Below are positions 49,301 through 59,984 of a stretch of DNA of 64,000 nt, piece after piece. The notes beneath the pieces were generated by a model. That model was not told the origin of the DNA, made no database searches, and worked only from the letters and a program-made list of their open reading frames with translations. The stretch is from Riptortus pedestris (lineage: Eukaryota; Arthropoda; Insecta; Hemiptera; Alydidae). A program made the translations under genes and the position numbers. The stretch is from assembly GCA_019009955.1 (NCBI GenBank), contig CM032230.1, positions 1,626,001 through 1,690,000 on the forward strand. Direction: 5' to 3'. How positions within the stretch are numbered: the first letter of the stretch is position 1; every line of letters starts with the position of its first letter.

Positions 49301-49702
49301 GCACGAATATACTCATTCATCCGAGGGACCTTCCTACGCAATAGCGATGCCACGGTGAATGCTGGCGGTTACTTGTCACGATAGAGTCTTATTCAGCTTT
49401 ATAGGGGAAGCAGATTAGTCAAATTGGTTACATGCGAAGACTTACACGGCCTTGTCATTATTACAAACGCGGTCTTCGGTCATTCCAACTAACTATCACA
49501 TCAAAATTCTATGAACTCTAGGTCAAAGATGATGGATAGCAGGAAAGAATCATACAAAAAGCAATAGAGAAAAGGACCATAGTTGAATAAACTTTGGAAA
49601 GAGTCCACCAAGAAACAAGACCATGCACAAAAAAGCGAAATCAAAAAAGAATAGACGCCGGAGAGTAGCCGAAGGTAGCTCGGGCCCCCCACAGGATAAG
49701 GC

Positions 49703-49703
<1 letters not shown>
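46351..49703. other. Intergenic, no recognised feature
   Basis: Long stretch without a recognised element. It holds a poly-A run at 46656-46670. Small open frames (for example 48255-48440 plus, 48956-49249 minus) have no recognisable domains. Confidence 0.4.

Positions 49704-49742
<39 letters not shown>
49704..49742. repeat. (TA)n microsatellite
   Basis: Uninterrupted TA run. Confidence 0.95.
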
Positions 49743-49745
<3 letters not shown>

Positions 49746-50094
49746 TAGGAACAAGATGTATTTCAAAAATATGAGTAAATACCCCAAGACTTTGAATGTA
49801 GTAGACTAATTGATGATCAACAACGCTGCAAAAGGTGAACTCTTCCTACTGAATGTCAACCTATACTGCTGTTCCAGGGAACAATAAATAAATATACCAA
49901 ATCCAAATTTAGTTTTGCGTTATCAGTACAATCAAGTAACAAATAAAACAATTTTATTAATATTTTAGATCGCTCGAACTACTAATACTTTATACAATCT
50001 AGTTCAAAAATTGTAATTTCTAAGTACTTTAGAACAGTATTATTCTCCAAGACTGTATAACATATTATATATGATTACACGAGATTCCATTGGC
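49743..50094. other. Intergenic, no recognised feature
   Basis: AT-rich, nothing recognised. Confidence 0.45.
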
Positions 50095-50860
50095 ATTTAA
50101 CCTTGCACGGTTCAATTTGGAAAAGAGGTATAATTCGAATCTCAAGGTTGCGATGAATCCCTTGCTAGCACGGATCGATGGTGAAGAGAGGAATAAATAG
50201 TATTCCATGGTTGCGATGAATCCCTTGCTAGCACGGATCGATGGGAAATAGAGGAATAAATAGTATTCCATGGTTGCGATGAATCCCTTGCTAGCACGGA
50301 TCGATGGGAAATAGAGGAATAAATAGTATTCCATGGTTGCGATGAATCCCTTGCTAGCACGGATCGATGGTGAATAGAGGAATAAATAGTATTCCATGGT
50401 TGCAATGAATCCCTTGCTAGCACGGATCGATGGGAAATGGAATAACTATTTATTCCATGGTTGCAATGAATCCCTTGCTAGCACGGATCGATGGGAAATA
50501 GAGGAATAATTTGGATTATCAATCCGTCTAAGCAAGAGAATTATCGCAACCATGGAATACTATTTATTCCTCTATTCCTCATCGATCCGTGCTAGCAAGG
50601 GATTCATCTCAACCATGGAATACTATTTATTCCTCTATTCCCCATCGATCCGTGCTAGCAAGGGATTCATCTCAACCATGGAATACTATTTATTCCTCTC
50701 TTCACCATCGATCCGTGCTAGCAAGAGAATCATCGCAACCATGGAATACTATTTATTCCTCTATTCCTCATTTGTCCGTACTAGCAGAATAGAATAGAGC
50801 CATAAGTCTAATCTGTAGTTGAGATAAATCCATTGCTTGCACAGTTCGAATAGAGGAATT
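50095..50860. repeat. 63-bp repeat in two inverted arrays
   Basis: The left array (about 50140-50512) has five to six copies of a 63-bp unit containing ATGAATCCCTTGCTAGCACG and GGAATAAATAGTATTCCATG. The right array (about 50540-50785) has four copies in the opposite orientation. The centre (about 50512-50540) is a short diverged spacer. Weak single units in the left orientation flank the whole at 50095-50140 and 50808-50860. The inverted arrays could pair into a long hairpin of about 250 bp. The unit length of 21 codons again leaves open frames on both strands. Confidence 0.93.
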
Positions 50861-52078
50861 AATGATGTTATTCTACATATATCACCAAGGAGCCCTCACT
50901 TGCAGGGATACTGGTCCTCTATAGTCGAAATTATAAAACTATATAATAAAATAAATGATTTAATTGCACAAGCAACTTGTTGAAGGATAGGCAGAAGACA
51001 GTGTAAATAGTAGCCAGAAATACTATGGAGCCGAGCAATGTATAGGATGGAATAATAGAGGAAGCCATCTGTTGAGCCGACATTCTACTACTAGCTGGTC
51101 GCTTCCTCCCCAAACATCTACTGCATCATCGCCTTCTCGAGATAACGCACATTACGCAGAGCCCAAACCAAGGATAAACTGACAAGGACATTCGAAATGT
51201 ATTTATAAATCTCCATTTTATCTAAATTAGTTGAGGCTATTCCAATAAATAGCCTTCTTTTTTCTCTTGCCGTGTTATTTAGAGCCCATTATCTGTACGT
51301 GGGCATCTGCTCGCTTTTATTTTTTTCATTCTGCTACAAAAAAAAAAAAGTTGTTCAACATGTGTAACAAACGAAATGCAAAGAATATTTTTACAGGAAT
51401 TTGGAGAAAACCCACGCCTGTCAAGTAGGGAACTCTCAAAGCAGGCCTTAATGGCTCCTGAACATTCACTTGAGCACTTCAGACATTTGCTCTGGTTGAG
51501 GAAAGAAATTATACTAATTCTGTATCGCCTCATAATTTGACTTGAGCTTAGATGATAATTCCACATGAGGTAATCATGGAACGTACATTGCACCAAGAAA
51601 TGTAATGGGACAGTTAGCACAGCTTTGAGTGTTATAATTCATTATAATTATTTAACCACTACTAGAGAATAATATTACGAGAACCTATTGATTTTAACAA
51701 ATAGATGAATATCATGAAAATCTAAGAAAAAGTCCCAGCCTATATTTCCCTTTATAGTAATGCCCAAACAGACGTTTTCAAGTTGACTAAAAAAATTAAG
51801 TGTTTTGAAAATAGACGTCTCACCACATTTACCAAATTCACTTGAGTTATCGCCTACTGACAACCATTTTTCTTAGAGATCAGTGCATTTATGAAAAGGG
51901 AAATATTCTTTCAAAAATAAAATAAAAATCCATGAATCTATTGATTTGGTGAGGTTGTAATTCATACTTACGACCGAAATAAATATAAGCATATTCATAA
52001 AATGTCCTACATCATTCTACTAGAAGTAAAATATTTGAACCCAGAGATACGTCCCTACTTCGATCACAAACATTTAAA

Positions 52079-52082
<4 letters not shown>
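50861..52082. other. Intergenic, no recognised feature
   Basis: A 113-codon minus frame (51279-51620) has no domain I recognise. A poly-A run is at 51338-51349. Confidence 0.4.

Positions 52083-52130
<48 letters not shown>
52083..52130. repeat. (TA)n microsatellite
   Basis: Uninterrupted TA run. Confidence 0.95.
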
Positions 52131-52131
<1 letters not shown>

Positions 52132-52880
52132 CGCAAATAAATCTGTGGGTGGGCGTTTAGCGGTCATGTTCAAAGGAATTCCCAATAACCTCCAAACTCA
52201 GAATATATATCATTTGTTGACACTTGTAGACCTCAAAAAATTGTTGATTTCTCAAAAACATTTTGATATTGTTGAAATCTGTATAAGGCCTTTTTACTTC
52301 CTCGTACAATCAAGGAGCAAGTATTGTAAAAGCGAAAATTTCATTTGGAATAGTGAGTTTTGAAACTATCAAAATTATCCGTTTTAGTCCTTGCTGAACC
52401 ACTTTTGACTAGTTTGTGCGTGACATCGGAACGTATCTCGCATAACCCCCCCCCCCTCCAAAAAAAAGACTAGTGTTAGAATGTTGAAATATCATATTTA
52501 TGACTGTTAACCTGATTTTCCAACTCCCTTTTTCACTAAAATCGACTAAGGAGTTGGGGGGGGGGGAGGATTTTCCATATGTATTATAGATATAGAAGAT
52601 TTTTAAATTTTTGTTTAACCTAAAAAAAATCATATCGTCAAAATGCGACTTCAGTTCAATTTTCGTTGAAGGAGAAATGGCCGAAGGTAAATCAACGAAA
52701 ACACGTGAATTCTCTCCTCATATTTATTTTCCTCTACATGATTCGCGTTCTCTATGACACCTCTTTAGGAGTGATAATACACTATTATAAAAAGATTTGA
52801 CCTTATAACCTCAGCGGTCAGGAGATGTACCACACCACTCAGCTGATAATATCCATACATTGAAATGATGTACAGAGTAA
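52131..52880. other. Intergenic, mostly unrecognised
   Basis: Contains poly-C (about 52446-52456) and poly-G (about 52557-52566) runs. The stretch CAGCTGATAATATCCATACA (about 52838) resembles HINE-subfamily sequence near 55910. Confidence 0.4.
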
Positions 52881-53240
52881 AAATCGATTACCTACGAAGT
52901 TTCGAGTTTTGAAAAGTCGATTCCAGAAGGAGCAAAGCTACATCTATATCTAATCGACTTCCTTAAGAATAAGAACACGACCCGACGCGGTGAAGATATA
53001 AAAAAACAACAGAAAAGAAGAAAATTACCTCAAGACGTGAAAGTTTATGTCAGCTCTATAACTAAACTATGTACTAGGAAACGGGAAATGAATGATTCAG
53101 AAGTCGATATTGCAGAAACAACCCAAATTAAAAAATGCAAACTCACACAGTCGAAGATCGAGAAGTTTTTTCACCCACGAACTATGAAACGAACAACAAC
53201 TAGAAATGAAGAAATATTGATAAACAAACACTTATACTAA
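52881..53240 (+). pseudogene. Possible transposase C-terminal tail with PIP-box-like motif
   Basis: A frame open for 119 codons, from the stop at 52878-52880 to TAA at 53238-53240. The product is highly basic (RRGEDIKKQQKRRK) and has no recognised globular domain. Near its end is QSKIEKFF, which fits the PCNA-interacting consensus QxxIxxFF, preceded by KKCKLT. Pogo/Tigger-type transposases are known to carry a PCNA-binding motif near their C-terminus, so this may be the tail of such a protein. It could also be a chance frame. It has no start codon of its own in good context. Confidence 0.35.
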
Positions 53241-53499
53241 CAAGATAGCATTCAATATGAAAATCCGTAAAAATTCAAGATAAGCGACCAACCCAAAGAA
53301 GTTTGTTCATTTTAAACATAACCCAGCAATAGGAAAGCATATTATGATTTGTAAGAACGTTGGACCAATAGCCTGGTCATGTGGGAATGAAATCAGTATA
53401 AGTCTCCGTCAACTATCAAACAAAAATTGGTATAATAGAGCGTGACACACACACACACGCACGCACACACACATAAATAATAAACAGTCCAGCTCCAAG
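53241..53499. other. Intergenic with short (CA)n run
   Basis: CACACACACACGCACGCACA at about 53445-53470. Otherwise nothing recognised. Confidence 0.5.
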
Positions 53500-53590
53500 A
53501 GCCGTCAGATCACCATCGAAGACCTTCGGTCACTGACGATGATGTACAGCATCGAAAGCGCTCTGCCGTTTTAATAAATTGTCATAGTGG
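53500..53590 (+). ncRNA. Hammerhead-ribozyme-like relic, possibly Penelope-derived
   Basis: CTGACGA (about 53533-53539) is followed by a short GATG...CATC stem, then GAAA and AGCGCTC. The order CUGANGA - stem II - GAAA - very short palindromic stem III matches the minimal type I hammerheads reported in Penelope-like elements. A weak stem I can be drawn between GGTCA upstream and TGCC downstream. One extra U lies between CUGACGA and stem II, which weakens the case. GATGATG...GCATCGAAAGCGCT is shared with the Penelope-like arms at 27.8 and 29.7 kb. Activity is unknown. Confidence 0.35.
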
Positions 53591-53659
53591 AAGCTTAGCC
53601 AAATTTGTTCATCCTACCTACATTAGAAGTCACGTCCACCAACTCAGGACATATAAATA

Positions 53660-53745
53660 GTTTCGAACGGACATTATTTTCTTACCGACGCGTCATCAGT
53701 ATAACCTCAATAGCTGATTTCCCATAAGGGAAATATGGCAAACAA
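53660..53745 (+). mobile_element. HINE 3'-end fragment
   Basis: TTTCGAACGGACATTATTTT, GTATAACCTCAATAGCTGAT and the hairpin GATTTCCCATAAGGGAAAT. Only the terminal block remains. Confidence 0.75.
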
Positions 53746-54225
53746 GAAATAGACCCAGATGGCTTATTACTAGAAAAGTACAAGTTACTACATAAATAGA
53801 TCGTTGCTGTTGGAATGAAAGCGAAGCATTTTCTAATCGGCTCATAATTTGTGATGAATAATGGATGCTTTATGATAATCAGAGAAGAATAACAAAAATG
53901 GTTGTATGATGAGAAGCCACCTGTGGATTAGAAGGGAAACCTTCATTGGAGTAAACTGAGGCCATAATGACACTTAGACGGGCTATGGCTCGAGTAAGTT
54001 ATACTTTTATTCCCATAAAATGTTTACAAAAGGTCTCAGGCCCTTCTCAGCAAGACGCTGATCCTGTCTTAAAGAGATGATCGAAATATTGAAGCACAAC
54101 TACAAGCTCCTGCTCAATGCAGAATATTTCTTCAGGAGATAGGACTGTCTTCAAATAACGAGAAGATTGAATTGAGGTCACGTTTAGACGATATGTCTAA
54201 GTGATGTATATATCGACACACTTAA

Positions 54226-54227
<2 letters not shown>
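53746..54227. other. Intergenic, no recognised feature
   Basis: No recognised element. Confidence 0.45.

Positions 54228-54290
<63 letters not shown>
54228..54290. repeat. (TA)n microsatellite
   Basis: Uninterrupted TA run; the repetitive Ile-Tyr open frames on both strands come from it. Confidence 0.95.
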
Positions 54291-54298
<8 letters not shown>

Positions 54299-54483
54299 GA
54301 TATTGTCAGAAATGACGGCAGCTATTATTCTATATATCAACTCGCCTCTGTCACTAAGGACATCAAGGTCGGAGTGCATCCTAAGCCACAAAGGGAAATA
54401 GCAGCTAAATACCTATATACAAGCGGAGATGCAAGAAGCACTTTAACAGTGTTGGATTCCAATCGACAAATTCAAATAGAAAA

Positions 54484-55110
54484 TCAGCCAAGCAGGGGTT
54501 GCGTAAACTAAGCAGATTTTCCACTTGCTGCTATAGCACATTAGTGATTTTATCTCACCATATATTCTCTATTTCTATGAGAGGTATGGTTTCTAAATAA
54601 ACCGATGAGTAGAAGAAGGTGGTGGGAAGGGGGGGGGCAAGATTGATTTTATAACATTTTATGATCAGACTCATTATAACGAAGATATTTTGAATTTTCG
54701 AATCCCCCCCCCCCTTTATACCCCCACTATTCTAGGTCCGATTTCAGCCTATAACAAATATGATCTTTAGTGTTGACTGAAACGGTTAAATATCGAGTTT
54801 GGTATAGATCAAACAAACATTTTCCAAAAAAAGAACGTAAAATCTTAACTGATGACGTAATCGCACAAGGAATTTGCATGTATCTCCCACAATGAAGGTC
54901 TTTTGAAAACCATATTTGGTATTTAAGCTTAGAATGAAGTGGTTCATGATGTAACAGCTTATTGCAAATATGACATGAGTAGGAATGGCGGTTCACTGAC
55001 GCCTCAAAACTCTATATATCTCAGTTAATATTCATGATGAAGTAAATAACACATTTACCGGTGCATAACACATTTATAGGTAATTGAATGTGAAATAAGA
55101 TCTATCCAAC
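54484..55110 (+). mobile_element. HINE relic
   Basis: The 5' end reads AGCCAAGCAGGGGTTGCGTA then AACTAAGCAGATTTTCCACT. A core follows (TTATAACGAAGATATTTTGA, GTCCGATTTCAGCCTATAAC, AAATATCGAGTTTGGTATAG). GAAGTGGTTCATGATGTAAC and TCAGTTAATATTCATGATGA suggest a second partial copy overlaps or adjoins at about 54880-55110. Confidence 0.66.
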
Positions 55111-55794
55111 TTATAATTACGGAAATTTGATGTCAAAATTATTAATTTAAATTTATCTGGCATAACCTGCTTGGGGAAATTCAGTTTCAACGACCTGCCT
55201 CCGCTCGTACCAACAATTTAACAGGACAAGGACACTCCATAACTGTAAGTAAACAGTATCCAGGTAAATTTAACCAACCATATATTATTATTGTTAACAT
55301 TTATAAATCTGTAAAGATTGCGAAGAATTATCTTTGGGGTATTATAAATTGATTGGTTGTTATTATTTTTAGAAAAGGAATGGTTCCTGAGGAAACATGT
55401 AGGGAAATATTTTCAATAAAGCCTGCGTAGAAAAAAAAGAGTCTTTTTGGTTGGTGTGCCTTGCTATTAAAATCTGAATAAAACAAGATGAATGTCTTTG
55501 TCCTATTTTCTTACTTGAGGTAAACAGTATCAGCTGTTAGTTGTGGCGGGAAGGAATCTATCGGTGAAGCCTTATGTAGTACTAGCCACAAAAACATAAT
55601 ACTTGTGTAGTAAATAACACGCCCACATGGCTAGCGTTCAACAAATGTGGTCAGAACCAACCCATCCCAGCGCATTCCCTTATAATGTAGCAATCACTTC
55701 CACACAACACCTCCTTTCACTAAACCCATACAATTCGATACGAGTTCAGTTGGCTGTCGACTGAGTTATTAAGCTCACCACCGGCAGAAACAAG
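55111..55794. other. Intergenic, no recognised feature
   Basis: No recognised element. Confidence 0.45.
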
Positions 55795-56020
55795 TCCTTC
55801 ACGCTGCTGTAGCCTAAACTAAGCAGATTTCCCAAGTGCTGGAGTAGGACACGCTCTTCATCTATCTCATCATCCATTTTCTATTTCTTCCGTAGCAAGC
55901 GATCAGCTGGTAACATCGATACATTAAAATGATGAACAGTGTAAAATAGTGAGTTAAATATATTTTGTTGTTTTGAGCCTTCTGTAAACCCCTTCTTCTG
56001 TGTATCCAGTTTGTACTTGA
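55795..56020 (+). mobile_element. HINE relic, 5' end
   Basis: AACAAGTCCTTCACGCTGCT, then CTAAACTAAGCAGATTTCCC, followed by subfamily sequence (GATACATTAAAATGATGAAC, TTTTGAGCCTTCTGTAAACC). The remainder is lost. Confidence 0.66.
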
Positions 56021-56437
56021 GCAACTAACTCACTCAACATTTCAAACCCAATTTGCATTTCATAGGCTTCTTTTTACAGGAGAAATTTAAACATTCCACT
56101 TTGGGTGTGTTTGTGTGTGACTTTGAAGATATGTTGTTTTTTCAACTTGGCCGTAAAAATCCTTTTTTCCCGGATTGATTCCGGGATGCAAACTCCGTGT
56201 ATAGCCTACTTCTATAAATTTGCTAACTAGTTTATGGCGGAAGGTCAACAAAAAATGAAAACTTCAAATGATTATTCAAATAATTTTTATTTCTCTGTAT
56301 ATTCTGGGAATTTCTCTGTAAATAAAGGTAAGTTCGCTAGTCACAAACCAGTACGTACATTAATGAAATGGAATCCTATTGGGCAAGAATATATATGTGT
56401 GTGTGTATTTGCCCGTTTTTTATAACATATATTTCAG

Positions 56438-56440
<3 letters not shown>
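56021..56440. other. Intergenic, no recognised feature
   Basis: A 63-codon frame (56234-56425) has no recognised domain. Confidence 0.4.
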
Positions 56441-56491
<51 letters not shown>

Positions 56492-56494
56492 ATA
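56441..56494. repeat. (TA)n microsatellite
   Basis: TA run directly abutting the LINE tail at 56495. Confidence 0.95.
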
Positions 56495-56662
56495 TGTTGT
56501 AATGAAGCTCTGACAGTTAAACATATACTGACTGACTGCAGGCAACGCAATTACTTACAGATACCACACAATTTACACGAACTACTGGCAAATGGGAGTC
56601 CATACATAGACACTATTCCCAAAGACTATACACATATATTCAAAAATCTGATATATTTTTAA
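56495..56662 (+). pseudogene. LINE ORF2 C-terminal tail
   Basis: 56 codons ending in TAA (56660-56662). They start CCNEALTVKHILTDCRQRNY, a C..-H-..C knuckle like that at the end of RNase H-bearing LINE ORF2 proteins, followed by LHELLANGSPYIDTIPKDYT and an FKNLIYF C-terminus. This is too short for most ORF callers. The fragment joins the TA microsatellite at its 5' side, so everything upstream is lost (5' truncation or a repeat-mediated break). The following 80 bp, including AAAATAAACATTT, is likely 3' UTR. Confidence 0.75.
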
Positions 56663-56879
56663 TTTAAGTTTTACAATTTTTATTTATACAACATTTTTGG
56701 ATGCAAAAATAAACATTTTATCTAAACCTCAATTTTTTGGTTTTCAAGTTTTCACTCACTCTAGTGTGCATTTAGGGAGGTACAGAGTTTTATGTAAATA
56801 GTCACCTGGACCAACTTATATTTTATCAAAACCTTAATAATTTTAAATTTCTTTTATTCATTTTATATACCAATTTTAT
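56663..56879. other. Probable LINE 3' UTR, then unassigned
   Basis: AT-rich. The first part is likely the 3' UTR of the LINE tail. Confidence 0.4.
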
Positions 56880-57440
56880 TTTAATTATTGATTTACTTAT
56901 TTATTGAATATTTAAATATTTTATTAATGATTTCCCTATTGTTCAATGTCAATAGTTTCGATTTCAGTTTTGTACCTAGCTTTGAATTTTGTCTTTATTT
57001 GTTCCCTTGTTCATTTATTTTGTCCCATTTATATTTTTTGATTTCCATTCTTGTTTTTGAGTTCTATTTTGTTTTTTGAGTTCCATTTCGGTTTTTGTGC
57101 TTCATTCAGTTTTTATTCTTATTTTTTTTTAATTTCGCCTTTTGTGTTCTATTCCTTTTTTTTTTTGCTTTCCAGTTCTGTTTTGTGTTGCGTTTCTATT
57201 TCTTTCCCATTTCTGTTTTGATTTCATCTCTGTTTTTCGTGTTTTCTCTCTGTTTTGTGATCCTTTTATGTTTTGTGTTCCTTTTGTGTTCTATGTTCCT
57301 TTTCTGGTTTGCGTTCCTTTTACGTTTTGTGTTCCTCATCTGTTTTTTTTTTTACCTTTTCTGTTTTGTTTAATTTTTTTTTTTTTTTGTATTGATTTGT
57401 TTTCATTTGAGTTTTGTTATGTTTAGTTTTTTTAGTTACG
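56880..57440. repeat. T-rich degenerate repeat (TTTTGTGTTCCTTTT)
   Basis: From about 57040 the motif TTTTGTGTTCC and variants such as TTTTTGAGTTCCATT recur every 20-30 bp in a pyrimidine-rich strand. Open frames of about 90 codons on the plus strand reflect composition. It resembles 36570-36750 in style. Confidence 0.65.
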
Positions 57441-57499
57441 AAGCTTTTGTTTAGAGCAACATCGCCCAAGGCGCGAAGCTCCAATAAATAAATAAAAAA

Positions 57500-57685
57500 T
57501 AGAAAATAAATTTGCAACACGATTGGTATTCTACAATTTTTCGTGCCAAAATATACTACACAGAAATATTTCGAATTTTCCATTTCATAATTTTTAGTTT
57601 TATAAAAGAGGTTTAAATACCGAGTTTGGTAACAATCAAATAATTACAACCGCTAGAGCGGTAACACACAGACAATCGTACGTGT
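57500..57685 (+). mobile_element. HINE relic (core)
   Basis: AATTTGCAACACGATTGGTA, ATATTTCGAATTTTCC, ACCGAGTTTGGTAACAATCA and CAACCGCTAGAGCGGTAACA follow the family order. There is no TA tract or 3' block behind it. Confidence 0.68.
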
Positions 57686-57926
57686 GTGTGTTTGTATCTC
57701 TGTCTCATTGATGAATCTACCGATGGACTGCTTTGATCCCTAAGGAATTCAGCAACTCACAATGTATTTGTGTAGCTCTGTGTACATTCACAATGCTAGC
57801 CTAGCCTTGGCAAGTGGATGGGAAGGCGGTAAACACTTAGGCCGGCCATTTGTCTATCTACAGCCATAAACTCCCTTTGGGTGAATGACTCCACGTGCTT
57901 GCTGAACCACCTCCTCGCATTTCGGA

Positions 57927-59984
57927 TCATATATATATATATAAAATTGTAACGTCTGTTTGTACACTGTTTTTTTTTCTCGAAATTTCTTTTTCGTTTC
58001 ACATGCTAAAGACACGACATCTGGTGCTAAACACACCTGGTTTTGGTGTATGTTTGTTTGTTTATTTTCTACCTTTTCACGCATAAACAGCTGAACTGAA
58101 TTTCATGAATCTTGGTACGTATATTACAATTAACAGTACTTAGATTAGGCTATACTATAATTCTCTGAGACCAACAGAAGTGAGGTTACAAGGGAGGCCT
58201 GAAATTAAAAATAGCGATTTATCGTTTCTTATTGGTTTTTTAGAAAACATGAATACAACAAAATTTATTTTTTTCTGTAATCGTTGAATAATGGTAACAT
58301 TACTAAACTGAAATGAGTGAAGAAAGTGAAACATTTTGCAATAGAGTGAAGAAAGTAATCACTTTCTTCACAAGTGGAGAAAGTGAATTGCCTTCTTAAT
58401 TAGTAATAAGTATAAATTAAAAAATAATTTGAAGTTGGAAATTAAATGCTTTTAAATGTTTCTTAACATTGTAAGAATTTATTTTAACAAAATAAATTGA
58501 AATGTGAATGAATTATTGGTGGAAATAATCAATATATTTTAAAATTTAAATATAATAATAATTACCTTCCTTGTTTATAACCTGCACTTGTTTGTAACTG
58601 CACTACTTCACAATCATCACTAGTTGTTTTATAACTATGCTTATAACCTTTCACAACCATGCTTATAACCTACCAACAACATACCATACCATAATCTTCA
58701 CATTATACATACCATAATCTTCACAACATCCTAATTTTGTTCATATTCTGGTTAGATCTGATCATGTATTACATGATTACAGAAAAAATTTAATATTACA
58801 CTCGTGACGAAAGTAGAATTTACAACTCTCGTGAAATTACCACACTCGCTTCGCTCGTGTGGGTAAACGTTTCACTCGAGTTGTAAAATGATCTACTTTC
58901 GTCACTTGTATAATAAATAACTATTCTTTGTTATCTAGAGTAACTTTTGTTATACACACTTTTGTCATATAACAAAGTTTAAAGTCGAGTTGAGCTCGAA
59001 AAACTTTTAGTGCACGAGGTAAAAATACAAAACAATAACAACCACTCAATATTGTAAAATATTGATAAAATAAATAATAAACATAAAAACACTTTCTATA
59101 GAAAACGATAAAAAATCAAATAAAAACTCTTTTAATTCTGTTCGTTAGCAGTAGCCGACACGTGCACAAACAACATGTCGAATACACACTGACTAAAAGG
59201 TAACTTTCAGGTTAATCACAGTGTATCCACTTAATAATTACATTAATTTTAAATTATCATCTGTCGGGCAAGACTGTTGCCGGTAGCCCGCGTTGGCTTG
59301 TAACCTTCCCCTGGCTTGACAGTTATTGGGCAAGGTTAAGTTGACATGGGTGAGTTGCCGTTACAAACTAAAGCGAGGGTCAACAATTCTAAAGGGTAAA
59401 AAAAGACTGAACCAAACTCGACGAAACTCCGTATGCCATATATTATTAACACTTCCCTGATTATAAACAGTATTAAAATTTCTAGGTACGAACAGGACCA
59501 GTGGTTTCAAGGGAGACCTGAAATGTAATATAGCGCTATTTCGTTTTCTATTGGTTTTTTAGCAAACATCTATATAACAAAATTTGTTTATTTAGATACT
59601 TAACGCAATATTTGACCTAATCACTTTTGTCGTATGACGAAGTATAAATGAGAAACATGCGAAAACAATAGCGGGAGTCAACAATATTATTGGGTACAAA
59701 CGACTAAACGGAACTCAGCTCATGAGGGTTAGTATTTGAACTTCCTTGAGTATAAGCCATATGAACATATTCAGAAAAGAACAGAACTGAGGGTTATAAG
59801 GAAGGCCTGAAATGAAATTTCGAGATATTTCATTTTCTATTGGCTTTTCGGCACACGTGCTCATAACCAACGTTGTCTAGTTTGTTATTCAGTGTAAAAT
59901 TAGTTATATACACTTTTGTTTTATAACGAAGTAAAAAGGAGATAAACGCTAAAAATCAAAGCGGGATTCAACAATTCAATCAAA
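57927..59984 (+). mobile_element. Helitron, 3' end lost
   Basis: It starts at TC (57927-57928, after an A), then ATATATATATATAAAATTG and the family 5' region (CACGCATAAACAGCTGAACT). Three internal units follow at about 58085, 59405 and 59700, the first interrupted by a palindromic insert (58275-58925). No CTAG hairpin end is found. At about 59985 the sequence switches to the R2-like LINE fragment. Confidence 0.75.
58275..58925. repeat. Fold-back insert in the Helitron, copy 2
   Basis: The right half (about 58640-58925) repeats 39035-39285 and contains the same imperfect palindrome, here with the centre CACACTCGCTTCGCTCGTGT. The left half (58275-58640) has a different fold (GAGTGAAGAAAGTGAAACAT against ACTTTCTTCACAAGTGGAG). 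Helitron sequence resumes at ATCTAGAGTAACTTTTGTTA. This may be one insertion of a fold-back element of about 650 bp or two smaller ones. Confidence 0.7.

Noticed and set aside
50065..50797. Repeated 21-residue peptide frames on both strands
   Set aside because: Translation of the 63-bp inverted arrays; no unique coding sequence.
51279..51620. 113-codon minus-strand frame
   Set aside because: No domain or start context recognised; length is compatible with chance in non-coding DNA.
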